64,000 nucleotides of DNA from Linyphia triangularis (Eukaryota > Arthropoda > Arachnida > Araneae > Linyphiidae). The position numbers were made by a program, and so were the translations under genes. Numbering within the stretch: the stretch's first letter is position 1; each line of letters opens with the position of its first letter. The stretch covers positions 24,190,688 to 24,254,687 of the forward strand of contig OZ021732.1 in the NCBI GenBank assembly GCA_963978545.1. The letters run 5' to 3'. The notes under the pieces were generated by a model, which made no database searches, had not been told where the DNA came from, and saw nothing but the letters and a program-made list of their open reading frames with translations. Shown here one piece after another: positions 38,001-53,000 of the stretch.

Positions 38001-41000
38001 TTTTTTTTTTTTTTTTTTTATGATTGATTTTAATTGTTTCTTATTTTCATTTGTCCCCTAATTTTATTTTTTTATTTTAGTGCAGTGACTCTTTTGCTGT
38101 CAAAGAACAATGTTCAATTGTTCTTAGGAAAATGGTTCTTACTTTTGGAAGCATGACGGAATATTCTGGAGCATTTTATAGATTTTTGCCTGAACTTATT
38201 CCGATACTTCTTGCAGACTCAGAAACTAATCAGGTAAATGTGTTTTTACAAACTAAAATTTGGTACTGCTAAGTAAGCAAATGTCTCTAGTATCTATGGG
38301 GTGAATTTAAGCGACCTCAATCAGGGTGTAAAAAAATCATAATTTTTTTTATTTAAATCAGACTTTTATTTTTTTTTTAGTCAGATTTTTTAAAAAAAAA
38401 AAAAGCAAATTATAACAGATTTTTAAAAAAAAAATAAGTTTAATTACTGTTACAGTCTATATATAGAGCTGGTAAATATCCAGTTGATAGAATAAATCTA
38501 ACCATTAATTTAAATTAGATTTTTTTTACTTAAATCAGATTTTTAAAAAATTAAAATATTTCTTTAAAAAAGTAACTACTATCTATATTATAGAGCTGGT
38601 AAATACCCAGTTGAATGTAGAAACCTAACTAAAATATATATATATATTTTTTTTTTGCATGCAAATAACTATTAAAAAGCATTTGGTCCTAAGTGGATTA
38701 CTTCGGAAGCATAACAAAATTATCAGTCCATATAATGACTTACTTAAAAAATTTAAAACAAAGATTTTAGAAAAAACAGTAGAATTGCTAATCACATTAA
38801 TAAAAATATTATTTATTTGTTTAATGATTTGAACAGAAATGCCAGTTTGGCTGCCTTTTCTACCCCTAATTGATTTCGTAATTTGCTATGTACGAAACCA
38901 ATGGTTGAAAACATTCTTTCAACCCCGGCAGATGTGGCCTTTGCAGTCATAAGTTATTTGATAATTAACAGTTCTTTCGGTGCAATACAGTCATTTAATA
39001 CCGCCAAAGACTTCCACCAATCGAAAGCATTGACGACTTTTACTATCTTATCTTCAAATAAGGTCCCATTAAAAGGATCTGTACGAACTATAAACTTCAG
39101 AAGAATATCTATTAAAGATGTGTTTTGGTATTTCTCTTTGACGAATTCAATTGCTTTCTTTTTTTCTTCTGTAGATAAGTTTTCTGGTTGAAATGTTGGG
39201 GACAATAGATAATGCCAAAAAATGTACTGGTGTTAAAGCTTGGGCATATCTGTTTTGGAAGGATTTATTCAAAACTGATTTCTTGCAATTATCAAGCACT
39301 TTGTTTCCCTTCAGGTCTGTTTCAAGCTTTTTCCATATATTAACAGCTTCAGCAATACTACAGTTCTCTCTCTGCATTCGATCTAAAGAAATCGAAATTG
39401 GTTTCAAACGAAGCAATAAGTCCTCATCATTTCTTTTAATGACCATATTCATAAGCTTTGATCTTATACTTTCATCAAATGCATCTCTATTTTCTTCTAC
39501 AATCTGCATTAAAATTGGCCAGTTCTTAATGCAACTTTTTAAAGAATCTCACATGATGTTCCAACGCACTTCTAATGGTAAACTTAGACCAACACCTTCT
39601 CTTCCCTTACTTTCATTGAATTTTGCCCTAGCAAAGTGATTGTTGCGAAAATATTTAATTATTTGAATCACATGTTCTATTACCCTGGTGAGTTTGAAAT
39701 CTTTAGCAAGTAAGTTTAAAATATGTGCCATAGCACACTACATCAATGCCGTCTTTAGTTTCTAATGCCTTCCTCATATTTACCATATTAGCTGCATTGT
39801 CAGTCACAAAACTGCAAATGCGGCAGTTGAATTTGTCTTGTGCATTCTTTATGGAAGTAACTGCCAAATCTGTTAAATTTTCGCCAGTATGGGGTGTTCT
39901 GGAAGTGTTAACGGTGTCCAATAAATGAACATTTCCCTCCATGGTAGTCACACATACACAAACTATAGGTTGGTTGTGCATATTTGATCACCCATCCAAA
40001 GACATACATAAAGTTTGATTTGTCAAATTATCATGACAATTTTTCTTTTCTGACTGGTGGACTTTATTGAGCAAATTGCCACATAAATCAGATTTGCTGG
40101 GTGGAATGTATCCAGGCGGAGTATCTCCATTAATTTTTTGAAATGGGAATTTTCCACACTATGAAAAGATGTATTGATAGCATAAAAGTACTGGGCAATC
40201 TGACAGTCTATCATTTCTTTCTGGCTGGATGACGTTTTTACTACAAAAAAAGACATAGATCTGTAGTTTTCAGCTTTTTATTTTTCTCTGATAGTAGTGG
40301 GAAGTGCAAAACTAACATGTTTGCGTTTTAAACTGGTTGGACCTGGAAGGCATGGGATGTCTAAGATTTTCCCATAGTGGTGCTACTGGTAGTAGTAACT
40401 TCTACTTGAGAACCTAAAAATAATAATAATTAGTTTAAACTTTTCTTTAACATTCAGTTCTAAGTGAAACTTGTGTAAGTGTTTTAAAAACATTTTTTAT
40501 ATCAGTACTAGTGTTTAAGAGTATCTTTGGTATGTGTGTCGATTTTTTGTGTTTTTGTGTAAGAAGGCTTAAGATCTTTATATATATCACCTTAATGAAA
40601 ATTACCTAATATTATTAATTACCATGTTACACTACCAACAAAATTATGTCCGAGTTTGTAACAGGTACTATTTCTTAAAACATTTTTGACGAACCATTTT
40701 GATCATTTTATGTCCCTCAAACAGATGCATTTTGCCATAATTCTACATTTTCGAAAATCTGTAAATAAAATAAATACATTTTATAAAATTGGATGTTATT
40801 TTGGAGGTACTCTGTTAAGTGACATGTTTAAGTAACTTCAATTTAGCTATTATACTTTAGATAGAGATTTTAGTTAAGCCTTCTTATTTATTCAAACACT
40901 AAAAAAAGCACCACGCACACCCTTAAGAGCATTTGTTTGGCTTTTATTTAGAGTAAAAAAGGTATAAAAATGTGAACATGATGTTAAAAGTAAATTTTAA

Positions 41001-44000
41001 CATTGCAGTTACTTTTTGTTTAGTAAGTATTTATTTAGTAATTATTTAATGCGAGTTGTCCAAACAATGTTCTACTTTCAACAGGTAGATTTTCATAAAT
41101 CTTACATTTAGGCATATCATAACACCATGAACAAAATTATATTCCTTATCCAAAAACTCATTAGCCGACCAAACGGTATAGAGGTTAGCGTGCTGGCTTC
41201 TAGACCGCGAGGTTGCGGGTTCGAGTCCCGTGTTAGGCATGGATGTTTGTAAATGTATGTTGACTTGTCTAATGACGAATGTTTCGGCGCATTATAGCCC
41301 TCGTGTTGCTGACGGCGCCAGATAATCTGAATACAACCAACCAAAAACTCATTAAAAAATCAAAATCAATTTAAAACCCTTTTTTAATTTCTTCTAACCT
41401 AACCTTGATGTCCATTAATAGTTAATAAAAATTATAATTACACAAATTATTCTCCTAAAATTTTAGATATTTTCAATGTAGTAATTAAACGCAAACACAT
41501 ACATATCTTCAGAGGGTTGTTGTGGATCATCTACATCTTTAGTTGCACAAATAGAAAAATGATTTTTTTAATCTTGAAACCAGACCTTGCATTTCTTTTC
41601 CACACTTTTTGCAAATAGCTCTGCTTCCTTGTTTACCTACTTCAACTTTATCATTAAAATAAATCCAGATTGGATCCTTTTTTCTTCCAGTCAGTAGACA
41701 TTTTTGATAGCTTAAATTAAGGCCTAAGTAAATGCTCAACAAATTGCCATGTGCTATAAAGGAATTTCAACTGGGATACTTGTATGTATGGAATGTAGAG
41801 GTAGAAAACTGGAAAAACTGGTTTTCAGATAAAGACGGGGGGAGGGTAAGGATTCCAAGAAAGAGCCATGAGAGAGACTTTGAATAAATAAGAATGGCCA
41901 AGTAAGGAATTAAAGGAGAAAGGTTGTTCTGATTAAGAAAAAGGCATCACTATTGAGATTTAGATTTTAAAGAGGAGTTTTAGGGTATAAGTTAAAAAAT
42001 GATTTAAATCAAAGATTTTTTTAAGAAAATCAATTGATTTAAATCATGATTAAATCACTGATTTAAATCATTGACACCCTGACCTCAATAATTTGAAATG
42101 TTATTGGCTTAATTTGAAAAAAATAATCTTAAGCTTTAGCATATTTTACGTCTTAAAAAAAAAGTTTAGTAATATTTGCTTTTATCAATGATTTTTAAAC
42201 TAGAACTGCTGTTGTTAATATTGGAGATCTCTAGTGTATCTTGTGGAAACAACAGCACTTTTCAGGCATCTTTAACCAAACCAAAGGAATAAAGTTTTAT
42301 AAAAGCAATTCTGGCCACATATTCTAGAGGTAAATACAGATATACAGGGAAACTATTTTGGAAAGGTAACCACTTGATTGAATTTTGTCTTCTATGTCAA
42401 AAGTAAATTGTTAGTTTACATGACAATTTCTGTGAGTGTGGACTTGCTAAAGATTCATAGCTTCAAAGTTTATTAGTGAACGCATAGATGAGGAGAATAT
42501 TGTCATTGAGCCGTAAAATACCCGGACTGGATCCATTTTTCTTAAAATATTAGTTTTAAAACTTTATTTTTTGGCACCATTAAATTATCAGCTCAAACTA
42601 TCTTTTGACTAGGTTTGGAGAGATATCCTTATTTTGCCACTTCAAACTTAGACTTTTCAATGGGTTTTAAACTTGTTCTCTATGGTAAAAAAAGTGATAT
42701 GTACTGGTTAAAGAGAGTAGAAACTTTATTGTGATTAAAGGATGATAGGTAGCATTTTATTTAACAAATTAGGTAAACCATCAAAGTGTGAAATAAAGAA
42801 ACTCTCCTCGCATACTGACGTGTCTTGCGCTAATGAAACCTTGACTCTTAGATGACATCTACAATGAGCGGTATATGTGCACATAAATTGAAAAGGCACA
42901 AACCACTGGCAAATAAGGTTGTAGAAGAATTACAAGAGATGATATGAAAATGGATATTATTGCCTACATTATCTATAAATGTGTTTGCCAACTCAAGTTG
43001 GTTAATGCTTGGCCCATCAATATTGCTGGGCAAAAGTTATAAAATTCCAGCCTTTTTGTGAATTCCGTGCAAATTTTCTATTTCCATGTTTTGTATTTTG
43101 AAACTAAGGATATAACCATGTTCATTAAGCCTTATAAAAACAATCATTGTATCTTGACATATTTAAATGTGATCAATATTTTGAGAATTTTGTATATTTT
43201 TTGTTGTTTGATTTAAGTAAGGTTTGAATGTTCAGTTTCCTTTTACAATTTCTGTGTAAATTCTCTATGGTATTTTGAAATCAACCGTATTTCCAAGTTT
43301 GAATAAATATTACTATTTAACTTTTCTCTAGACTTTTAACTGCTTAACCTTGTTTTTCTAAACTTGTTTTTCCTTGCAAACCTGATTCAGTGATCAGTTG
43401 CACTAAGTTAGGTGGGGGAGAAAATAAAAAAACCGCAGTTCTTTTACTTCATAGACGAAAAAAAGTTTTCTTAAGTGCAAATTCCCAGGGTTGCCACGCA
43501 CCTGGAATTGTCAGGTAAAATTGAAAATGCCTAAAAAGGTGATAGTCAGGGAATTTATTTCAGATTGAAAATTTCCAAGAAGTTCAGTAATTATTTTCTG
43601 AAAATTTGATATTTCATATATTTTCTTGTAACTTCAATGCGTAAAAAGCACCCGCTGAAAATAAATTGTCTCAAAAACTGGCGAAAATCTTTCGCTTTTA
43701 CACAAACTACCGCTTTTTTTATCTGAGGTTTTTCACCTTTTCTACAATTTTATTATTTTTAATAGACTTTGTAGAGCTTTATCAGACTAAATTTGTCTAA
43801 AACACCCCTCAGAAAAAAAATTCTAGCTGTGCTACTCCTCTGTACACACATTAGTACACATATATTGTCATTCGGCTATTTTGTAGTTCAAAATAACACT
43901 GCATATATATTTTCCTCTTTTTTATATTTTCAACCTAGGGAAATATAAAGGGAGATGCATGCAGATTACTACTTATACCATCTAATCAATTTATATTCGT

Positions 44001-47000
44001 GTGCAAGTACATCAGTGTTAGGTGACGCAAATCGCAAAATTTTACTGTTCCTCATAAAAGTGGATTTCCGCTTTTTTTTAACTGAAATTTTTATTAATTG
44101 ATACGAAGGCATATTAAAATATTGATATTTTTTTTTTTTTTGTTCTTTTTTTTTTTTGTATAATCGCAGGGTTCCCACGGTCCTGGAAAGTCCTTGAATT
44201 TTTTTTGATGAAATTTGGTCCTTGAAAGTCCTTGAAAAAAGGATAAGGTCCTTGAAATTCCTTGAATTTTTAAGTGACCAACAACAGTGGTGTAGTGTAA
44301 AATAAAAAGTTGTGGGAATGCTATGTTGCATCGTTACAAACGTATATATCTTTTTCTGTGTGTAGGGGGGGGGGGGGGGAGAGAGTGAAAATGACAACTT
44401 TAAATAGTTTTGTTAATATTACTTTAACAATCTCAAAATAGCTCACGAGCACCTACAAAAATTAAAAAAAAATAATAATAATTGTGTATTTCGACTTATT
44501 CTTTTATACAAATAATTTTTTTAAACTATTAAGTTATATGGATTTAAAATAATTTGCTTTGCACAACCCATTTTAAAAGATTGTTTAACACTTTATAAGG
44601 ATTATAACATATTTTCAAACATATTATTGACACAAATTTTTTAATTTTTTTTCCGAAATGTCAGAGATGCCTTACATGCAATGGGTTCGGATAAATTCCC
44701 AGATTCTGTAGCTCCTCAAAATCTGTTTTCAAAATGAATGAAATAGATTGTGATTGTTGATGAAAGTTCTATGGCTTTTCTCCTTCTCAAAAAGAAAATG
44801 TAGAGAAGTTTATCTTTCTTGATAGATCCTTCCTTTCCTTTTCCAAATGTGCTCCATAATTAATAAAATAATTGGAAAATTCAAATTCATCAGTCGATTT
44901 AAAATTTCTTGATAAAATATTAATTTGTGTACCATCTCAATCATCTCGTAATTTTAAGCGGGATATTTCAATGTAGACTCATTACTTGCCAGATTTGTTT
45001 GGGACATTCCTGTTTTTTTTTATCTGATCCAGTACGATTTTGTCATCTCGACAGTGGTGACGGTTAGGTGACAATAATAGTCAAAAATGAGTATAAATCG
45101 AGGAGAGAGAGGACAAACTGCAAAGGAGGAGAAAGTAAATTGCAAAATATATATGATATTGCCATCAAAATCACTAGATTTTAAAAAAGATCGGGGAAAT
45201 TTCCTCTCCTTATTGCTGCCACTGTATGATTTTTTTTTTTTTTTAAGAACTGCTGCTACATTTTTGGAATAAATTCTGAAATAACTGTAAGTGTAAAACT
45301 TTCCCTTTCTCAAACCGAAAAGAAATTTAATTTTACATTTTAAAGTACATCTGAATTATTTCCCTACTTCTTCGCAGCCCAATTTCAATGTATTATACCC
45401 ATTTGCAAAACCATTAGCACTTTTATATTAAGGAAAATCAAATATAAAGGACCAGCCTAGGAGTAAAATGCTATGTGTGCAAGAATGAGTTTTGGTGCCC
45501 CTTACAATGAAAATGGGTATAGAAAACACTCCAAAAATGGTAAGAGTGCTCTATATGGTATGGGTGCAAATTATTAAAATCGTAGCATTTTCTGCACTAA
45601 TCATCATTATTTTAAGTCAGCTTTTATTAAGGAACCCACGGATTAAACTTTTTTTTTTTATAAAAAATTGTAATAAAATTATTTTCGTAAGAATTTAATA
45701 AAATACATGTTATTAAAATTACTGATTTTTGCTACGTATTACTTTTTTTAGTAGTCCTCTGCTCTTAGCGCAAGCCTTGGAACTCCTTTGCAACCCTGGG
45801 TTGTGAAGGGCTGCAATTCGGCTAATGTAGCATTGTTAGTACTGCCAAGTTAAAGTGAAACAAAGTTAACAACTGTTCAGTTCTGTCACAACAATGTAGC
45901 GGAGCGCTTGAAGCCAGTCTCTTTACTGTACGTTCAAGCAACATTTTATGTGTTGAACTAAACATATTCCAATTCACAAACATTCAAAAGCGAAGTTAAT
46001 ATAAAGGATTTAAAAATAAATACTATTTTGAACACATTTTTTCATGTTCAAACAAGTTATCAGTTTGATTTTCCCAAAATCTGGAAATAAAATAAATATT
46101 TCCCAATATCTAACAAAATATAAATACATAATTCCGTTATCTCAAAACACCTTAAAGGCTAATACAAAATATCAACATTCTGCTCTTACCTATCTGGATT
46201 TTTAGCACTAACCAGTTTATTCCGTCAGAACCGCAGGTTTGCTCTACTTTTTTGGATTGTAATAAACCCCATCTTTTATTGTCATTTGTTTTTTCCTCTT
46301 GAACGAGTTCATTTCTTAGGTACGTTAAGAGGTTTACAAATAATTTATTAAATCCGTGATATAAAAATATAAAAATAAAAATTTACATAACTTTTGTTGA
46401 TAAATCAGTTAGTTAAAATTAGAGGCAAAATATTCTTCAAGGAAAGGGCGCAAAGAACTGAATGTGCTAGGTCACAGTTTTGTTCTGTAAAAATGTAGAT
46501 ATTTGGCGTGAATTTGTGTATGGAAGTTTTAGACTGTATATACGACGAACCATACAAATTTGACATCTGGAATTCTTCCACAAATACAGATCATTCGTTG
46601 AAGAGGATAATTGCTATTGAATGAATCGTAGCTAGATGTAAACATATATGTCAGTTCATTTCTAATGAAGGAGAAATGGCCATGTGTGGGTTGCCGCACC
46701 TCTTTCAAGTGTTTTACAAAAACTAGAACTTGCCTGCTCAGCTCTGACGTTGTGGATCCCAGACGAAAGCAAGTTCCCACGAAATGACTTTTTGTTTGCT
46801 TACTTGGCTTTGAGCTCAGTATTGCGTAAAGAGAAAAAAAATACAAATTAAAACATTTTTAGATGAGGGAATGTTATTCCGCCTTCTATAAAGGTAAAGT
46901 ATCGCCGTTGCCTCATGTTCCCACTCCACTACACCCCTGACCACCGATAATCTCCGTTTTGTAGTTTTACGTCTGATGTATTTAAAATTATGGTCCTTAA

Positions 47001-50000
47001 ATTTTTCTAAAAAGGACCTTGAATTTTCTTAAAATGGTCCTTGAAAGTCCTTGAATTTTTTTCTTTAATAAGAGTTGGGAACCCTGTAATCGTTTAAAAT
47101 TACAATTTTAACTGCAATTGTAGGCTAAAAAATTTTTTTACTTAGGCTTGAAATAAAGCCTGGAAATTTAACAAAAATATTCTGAAAAACCTGGAAAAGT
47201 CAAGAGATTTTTGTTCTGTATTTTGATTGGCAACCCTGAATTACTAATTGTGCATTGCTTATATGAAGTTGCGAGAACTATACACAAAATTATATACCAA
47301 TTGCACTTTTAAGTATTCACAAATATATATTGTCTGTTATAAAAAGTGTAGAAGTGAATTATATCTTATACATATTTTGTCTCTACAGGGATTTATTCAT
47401 TCGTGCGAGAGTCTGACAGTGTGCATGAAACACTTTCCTCAACTGTTAGGATCTCACATGGTAAGAATTTCAAGCTCTTATTGCTATTAATTTGTTAATG
47501 ATATAAATTTATGTTGAAGCAAGTAAATCTTTAGTTCTCCTTTCTCCGTAAATTTTAACTTAATAAAAAATTAGTAAAAGTGCCTAAAGTTTTTTTGTTT
47601 TTTTTTTCAAATTGATAATTTCGCCCACCACGCCACTTCTTTTTCCTATGAATTTTACCACCTTCCTCTTTTCTGGTAATGCCTATTGCGTTGTGTACTA
47701 CTTGGCTGTGGCAAATATGGATGAAATTGATTCTACGTTTCACCCATCTAATTTTAAAGCGATTGTTATGATCTTATATATGGAAAGTAAAATACATTTA
47801 TATTGCTTTTATTTTATCAGTAAAATCTTTATTCAAACTTATATAGTATGGATCAGTAACATTGCAATATTACTGGTTTGTCTTATTAATACTAGTAAAT
47901 TATATAACTACTTTATTTTGGTGCATTGCAGTGCACCTGCCAAGTTTACTGCCTTACTAAAAACAACTCAGAAGTATTGCCAAAGTTCAATACATACTTT
48001 CTGACCCCTAGTAGAGACCAGTACTTTAAGTAATATATTTAAAATTTTGTTGTAAAAAAGAAAGTTAAAAAAATAAAAATATTTTACACATCACATCTTT
48101 ATTAGATGTGATTATGTACCAATTACAAATAAGTACATTAAGTACCTGCTACATGATGCTGTGAAATTCCTGACTATGTTAATAGATGGCTATCCACTTC
48201 AGAGGAAAAGATTCATAAATTTAAACTTTTATTTCGTTATTTTAAATAGTTTTACATTTTTTTAAATGATGGTTAAAATTATGGAATTATTACCTGTTTT
48301 GTATCAATTTAGTATTGTACATAGACGCCGATGTATGCCTTTTGTTTATAAGAAAATTGTTGATTCTTCATGAATTTTCTGGATATTTTTTTTTTGTGTG
48401 ATTTTTTTCTAGAAATGTTTGGAAAAGTATAAAAAGCTCAGAGATGGATTGCTAGGGGTTTTTAGTTGTTATATTTGTTATGTGGTCCTGCTCTTAAATT
48501 TGTGCTCTTTAGATGTGTGTTTTGTGCTGAAATAACTGTGTATAGAAGAATTCAGCCTCTTCATTTGTGTCTGCACACGCACACCCTACATTTGACGTGG
48601 TTTAAACTACCCAAAAACTTCTTTCTTTTTTTTAATTATTATTATTAAAGGTTACTCAAACCAGGAATTCGTGAAAAAAGTTGTTTAGTGTTAAATGTTT
48701 AGTTTTGAACCTGCTTATGTCTGGTAGACATTCTTTTTAGGTTTTTTTTTTTCTTCTTTTTTCTACGTTTTAGAATATTAATATATATTTTTTGCATCTG
48801 ATAACGCACAGAAAATTATGTTTGCAGAGATATTGAAATTTCTTTCCCTAATTTCTGGCTTTTGAACCAGGTCTTGATTGTATGAAGGGACAGATGGGAG
48901 TCTACTGTATTTATTGTATTCCCAGGGATGAGTTTTTTCCGCCATGTGGCGGGATTCTGCTTTTTCTAGAAAAAAAATAATTCCCCCTTTCTAATTTCTG
49001 GGGAAAAAATTGTTTTTTCACGATTTTTCTATCACTCAGAAAAATAACCTTTTCTCTAAGGCTGAATTGCGAAGCAGATTCCCTTCCGCCCAATCGGGAA
49101 GAACGGAAAACCTATGGCATTCCTGCACCAAATACAAAAATCTAATGGAATGCATTTTTTAGTTATGTTGGCGCCTAAACGATTTTTCAACTGCCCCGAA
49201 ATTTGATTTCCGTCATACTAATTCACGCATTAACGTATACGAATAATGTTGTTGCTTTCAAGTCTGACATCCACGGAATTATCGTTTGTTGTACGTCTAA
49301 ACGTACGTTGGTATGTGAAGCTCGTTTTCGCTAATCGTTATGTTGATGCAATGTCCACTCTGCTGAGATTTACGTGGCTATGACGTGCATTATCGCTGGG
49401 ATTTAATTTGTTGTGGTTTTCATTTTCGCGGAGTATTACGCCAATACAACAACGCTATTGCTGAGAACTGTTCCCGTATATTCGGCGCCAATACTGATAT
49501 TTACGTTTTTTTTATAGTCATTTTCTCCGAGTGCTATCTTGTTGTAAAATCTGAGATTTGCAACGATATTACCGAAAGAATGCCGATATTACCGTGATGA
49601 ATTGCGCTCTCGTTGATGTGCATTATTGATGATGTGCGATGAGATTTGTGCTGATATTGTGGACGCTATCGTCGATATACACGTTGTTGTGATTTTCGTT
49701 TTTGCCGATACCTAGACTTTACGCCGAGATTTACATTGTAATTGTAATTTTCGTCATGTGTTGCGCCAATATTTAGCACTATTCTTGAGAGTTGCCCTGG
49801 TATATTTGGTTCTAACTTTGATATTTCTGTTGACGTGAGAGTAATTTTCGTTGAAAGCCATATTGTAGTAACATCTGATATTACTGAAATTTGCACTAGT
49901 ATTACCAAGAAAAGATCAACATTACTGAGACTTGTGCTGATATTGTGGACGCTATCGCCGATATGCACGTTGTTGTGATGTCCGTTTTTGCCAATACCTA

Positions 50001-53000
50001 GATTATCGTCGGTATTGTAAGCGATATTGCTTATAGTACTTTTGTTAGATTGATGGTCATTTTCGCCGAGGTTTACGGTAATACAATATCAGCGATTACC
50101 AAGATTTTCAACACCGAATTGTAGCCATTCATCTAGACTTCTGTTAATGTGATAGCTGCCATATTCGTGATTAGTGCCTATTTAAGGTTAAATTTCGCCG
50201 TTTGATTTGAATCTGTGCAGAATTAGTCACATTTGTTATCATTTTGTATAAAAATATTCTGAAAAGGAGTCACAATTGTAATTTTTCTAAATAATTTGTG
50301 TTTAAAATTGTTATTTTAACTGCAATTGTTTGTTGCTTTTTTATTTTACTGAACAAGCTTAACGACATGAATAAAAATTTAGGTTTTTAACATTTGTAGC
50401 TTAAAAATTTAGAAAACTGGGTTTAATTAAATTTGGCCTGTTTGTCAATGTGTTATAATTGCTTAAAGTTGTTTGACTTGTTGAAGTTTTTGCCGGTTTT
50501 CATCGCTTTCACAGGATTTTTTTTGCTTTGTAGCTTATACCATGTCTGATGACAGCACTAAGTGTATCCCTATCTCTAGGTGCCGCTATTTTTAGCCATT
50601 TTCGCTCACCGACGGACATATATGGTGCAATGTTATAAATGCACATGGAAAAACACGATTTTTTAAAAATATTAACTTAAAATGGGTTTCACACGTAAAA
50701 TGTTTGGATTTTTGTTTTCAGCTTTTTGATTTTTTACCAAACTCATCCCTGTATTCCATATTATTTAGTGTTTGTATTAATTGTGCTTGCATTCTTTCTG
50801 TTCTGTTTCAATTGATTTTTATTGATGTCTTTGTGTTATAGGCAGAAATTGAAACATTTGTCATGACTAATCTAAATACAGATTCCGTTCAGACCATTGA
50901 GGTAATTGATTTTATTTGTATCCCATAAAATTATTTGTTTTATGGTTTAAGTTTTTTTCTTTTTTTTCCCCTTTTACAAATACAAGCTGAACATCACGAA
51001 AATATTAATATTACTTAAAGATAATAAAGTAAAAAATTTTACAAATGTTACAACTTATTTCTACTGAATTAAATGTATAGCATCTGTTGATATTTATATT
51101 GGTGTAGCAGTATTTTTGGTAATTTCTGGGAAATTACTATGTTTCAATATTTCTTTTTAGACTTTGTCAGAATTGTTTTCCACTTTCCCTCGGTGCATAC
51201 ATTGCACCTTTAAGCAGAAAGTGTTGTTTGCGGACATCTTTTTAGCAACCTACACAAGGACTGTGAACACGCTACATGGCCTTTTAAATGACATTTTGTC
51301 ATTCCAAAACGGTAAATAAAAGTCATGTATTTATACTTTTTCTTAATTCTATATATATATATGTGTATATTTTTTAGTTTAAATTTATTTTAATTGCATT
51401 CCTATTATCCTTTGAAATTTAAACTGATATTCAGCAAATAAATTTAAAGAGTTTCATTTAAGGATTGAAAATTCTTGGAATTTTTTTTAACGGGATTTGT
51501 ATGATCCAAAGTCCATATTTTTCAGTGAAAATCCCTTGTTTACAATTAATCTCCCCCCCCCCCCCCCCATCTTAACATAGTGTTGACCAATTTAATTTTC
51601 CTGGTGCCCATTTCTGCCGATATGGATCCATCTTTTACTATTGGAGCAGTTTTATGCTCTTATCTTAACAAATTGGCTGAATGGAATAGCTGTTTTCTGG
51701 AAACACAAGCCATATTCTTTTTACTTCCAAGTGTGGATATACTGTTATTAGATAGGCATTGTAAATTGTAATGGTGTCTGCTGAGTTTTAGATTGTTGAT
51801 TTTTCTCATGCGTTCAAGCATATGATATTTATGATTCATTTGAGAAAGATTTTGACCAAGAAAATATTGGGCGATTAATGCTTTTAACGTCTTGTGATTA
51901 AATAATGACTTGTATAAAGAAATTATATTTATTTGCAAATAACATTTCCAATAAATTTTTTACAACAGGAGAATCCTCTGTGAAAGTTTATATCAAAGGT
52001 AACTTTCGATTACTATTCTTTCGTATCTTCCAACTTTTATGGGCTAACTGCGCAATATACGGATTTCTGTACTGTTTTTGATGTACCCAATTATTTAATA
52101 AGGATTAAGATTTTGAATTGGTAACCTATGGGAAAGGGCATTACTCGTCATTCTTAACCTGTTGACAATTTTCAGAAAAAGCTCCAAGTTATTCTGTACC
52201 CTGGGAAAGGGTTTGTATAGCTTAAAAGGTATATAAACCCTGTTCTAAATACCTTATTTGTGTCTGTGGTGAGGAATATAAAGCTTATAAATCAATTATG
52301 AGTAATTACTTTTGTGATTACTTTATATTTTTATGATCAGTACACCATTGTGTTTCATAAAATCAATAGTTTCCTTGATCAAAATGAAAATATTTTGAAA
52401 GTACATTTTCATTCCTTGCCCAGTTTATTTGAAAAATGACTTATGTAAATTGTTTTCCAGACAACATTGTGCGTGTGGATGCTTCACCAAAATTTGAAGT
52501 TCCTTGTCCAGGAGAAGGTGGAATTCCGTTAATGTATAACAAGATTCGATCTTTTGCTAGCCTGAGTCAATGCTTGGCCAAAATGATGAGGTATGTTATG
52601 TTTGATGACATCTAGGCTACTTGTCAGAAATGTGACTAGTTGCAGTAACACCTTTTATTATATGTTTGAATTTTTACTTTCAAGTAGCCAATCCTAATTT
52701 AAATCTTTTGTGTTCCTTTACTTTTTTTTAAAAGCAAACTTTTACCAATAAAATTAGGTACATTACGAACACTAAAATCAGCTTAGTTACAAGTTAGTTG
52801 TAATAAGTTCAAAACAGTTCCAACTAATTACTCAAAATTGGTTAGGAAACTTTGGTGTTGGTTGTCTGTTGCATAATTCTAATGTTAAATAATTAATAAA
52901 CTTAGTATCTTTAGGAGATCCCTGCAGTTGATTGTTTAGTTTTCCAAAGTATATGCATGCCAAATTTGGAAAGAATGTGCTGATTGGTAAAGAAGCATTT

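Larger units (their letters stand above)
38322..42081 (-). mobile_element. Dead autonomous hAT transposon, perfect 8-bp TSD
   Basis: The left end CAGGGTGTAAAAAAATCAT and right end ATTTAAATCATTGACACCCT+G are inverted; ACCTCAAT flanks both sides (38314-38321, 42082-42089). At 3760 bp it carries BED-finger and transposase remnants on the minus strand and subterminal GATTTAAATCA motifs. A SINE is inserted at 41164. It lies in PELP1 intron 4, about 90 bp after exon 4. Confidence 0.92.

Noticed and set aside
39193..39639. 148-codon plus-strand frame
   Set aside because: It is the antisense shadow of the hAT transposase pseudogene, whose motifs read clearly on the minus strand.
46529..46846. 105-codon minus-strand frame within the 44167 element
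   Set aside because: It might be a transposon protein fragment, but I see no transposase motif and no second copy in the window to compare with.
47612..48004. 130-codon open frame in intron 5
   Set aside because: No domain, intron-like composition, and no splice or homology support.
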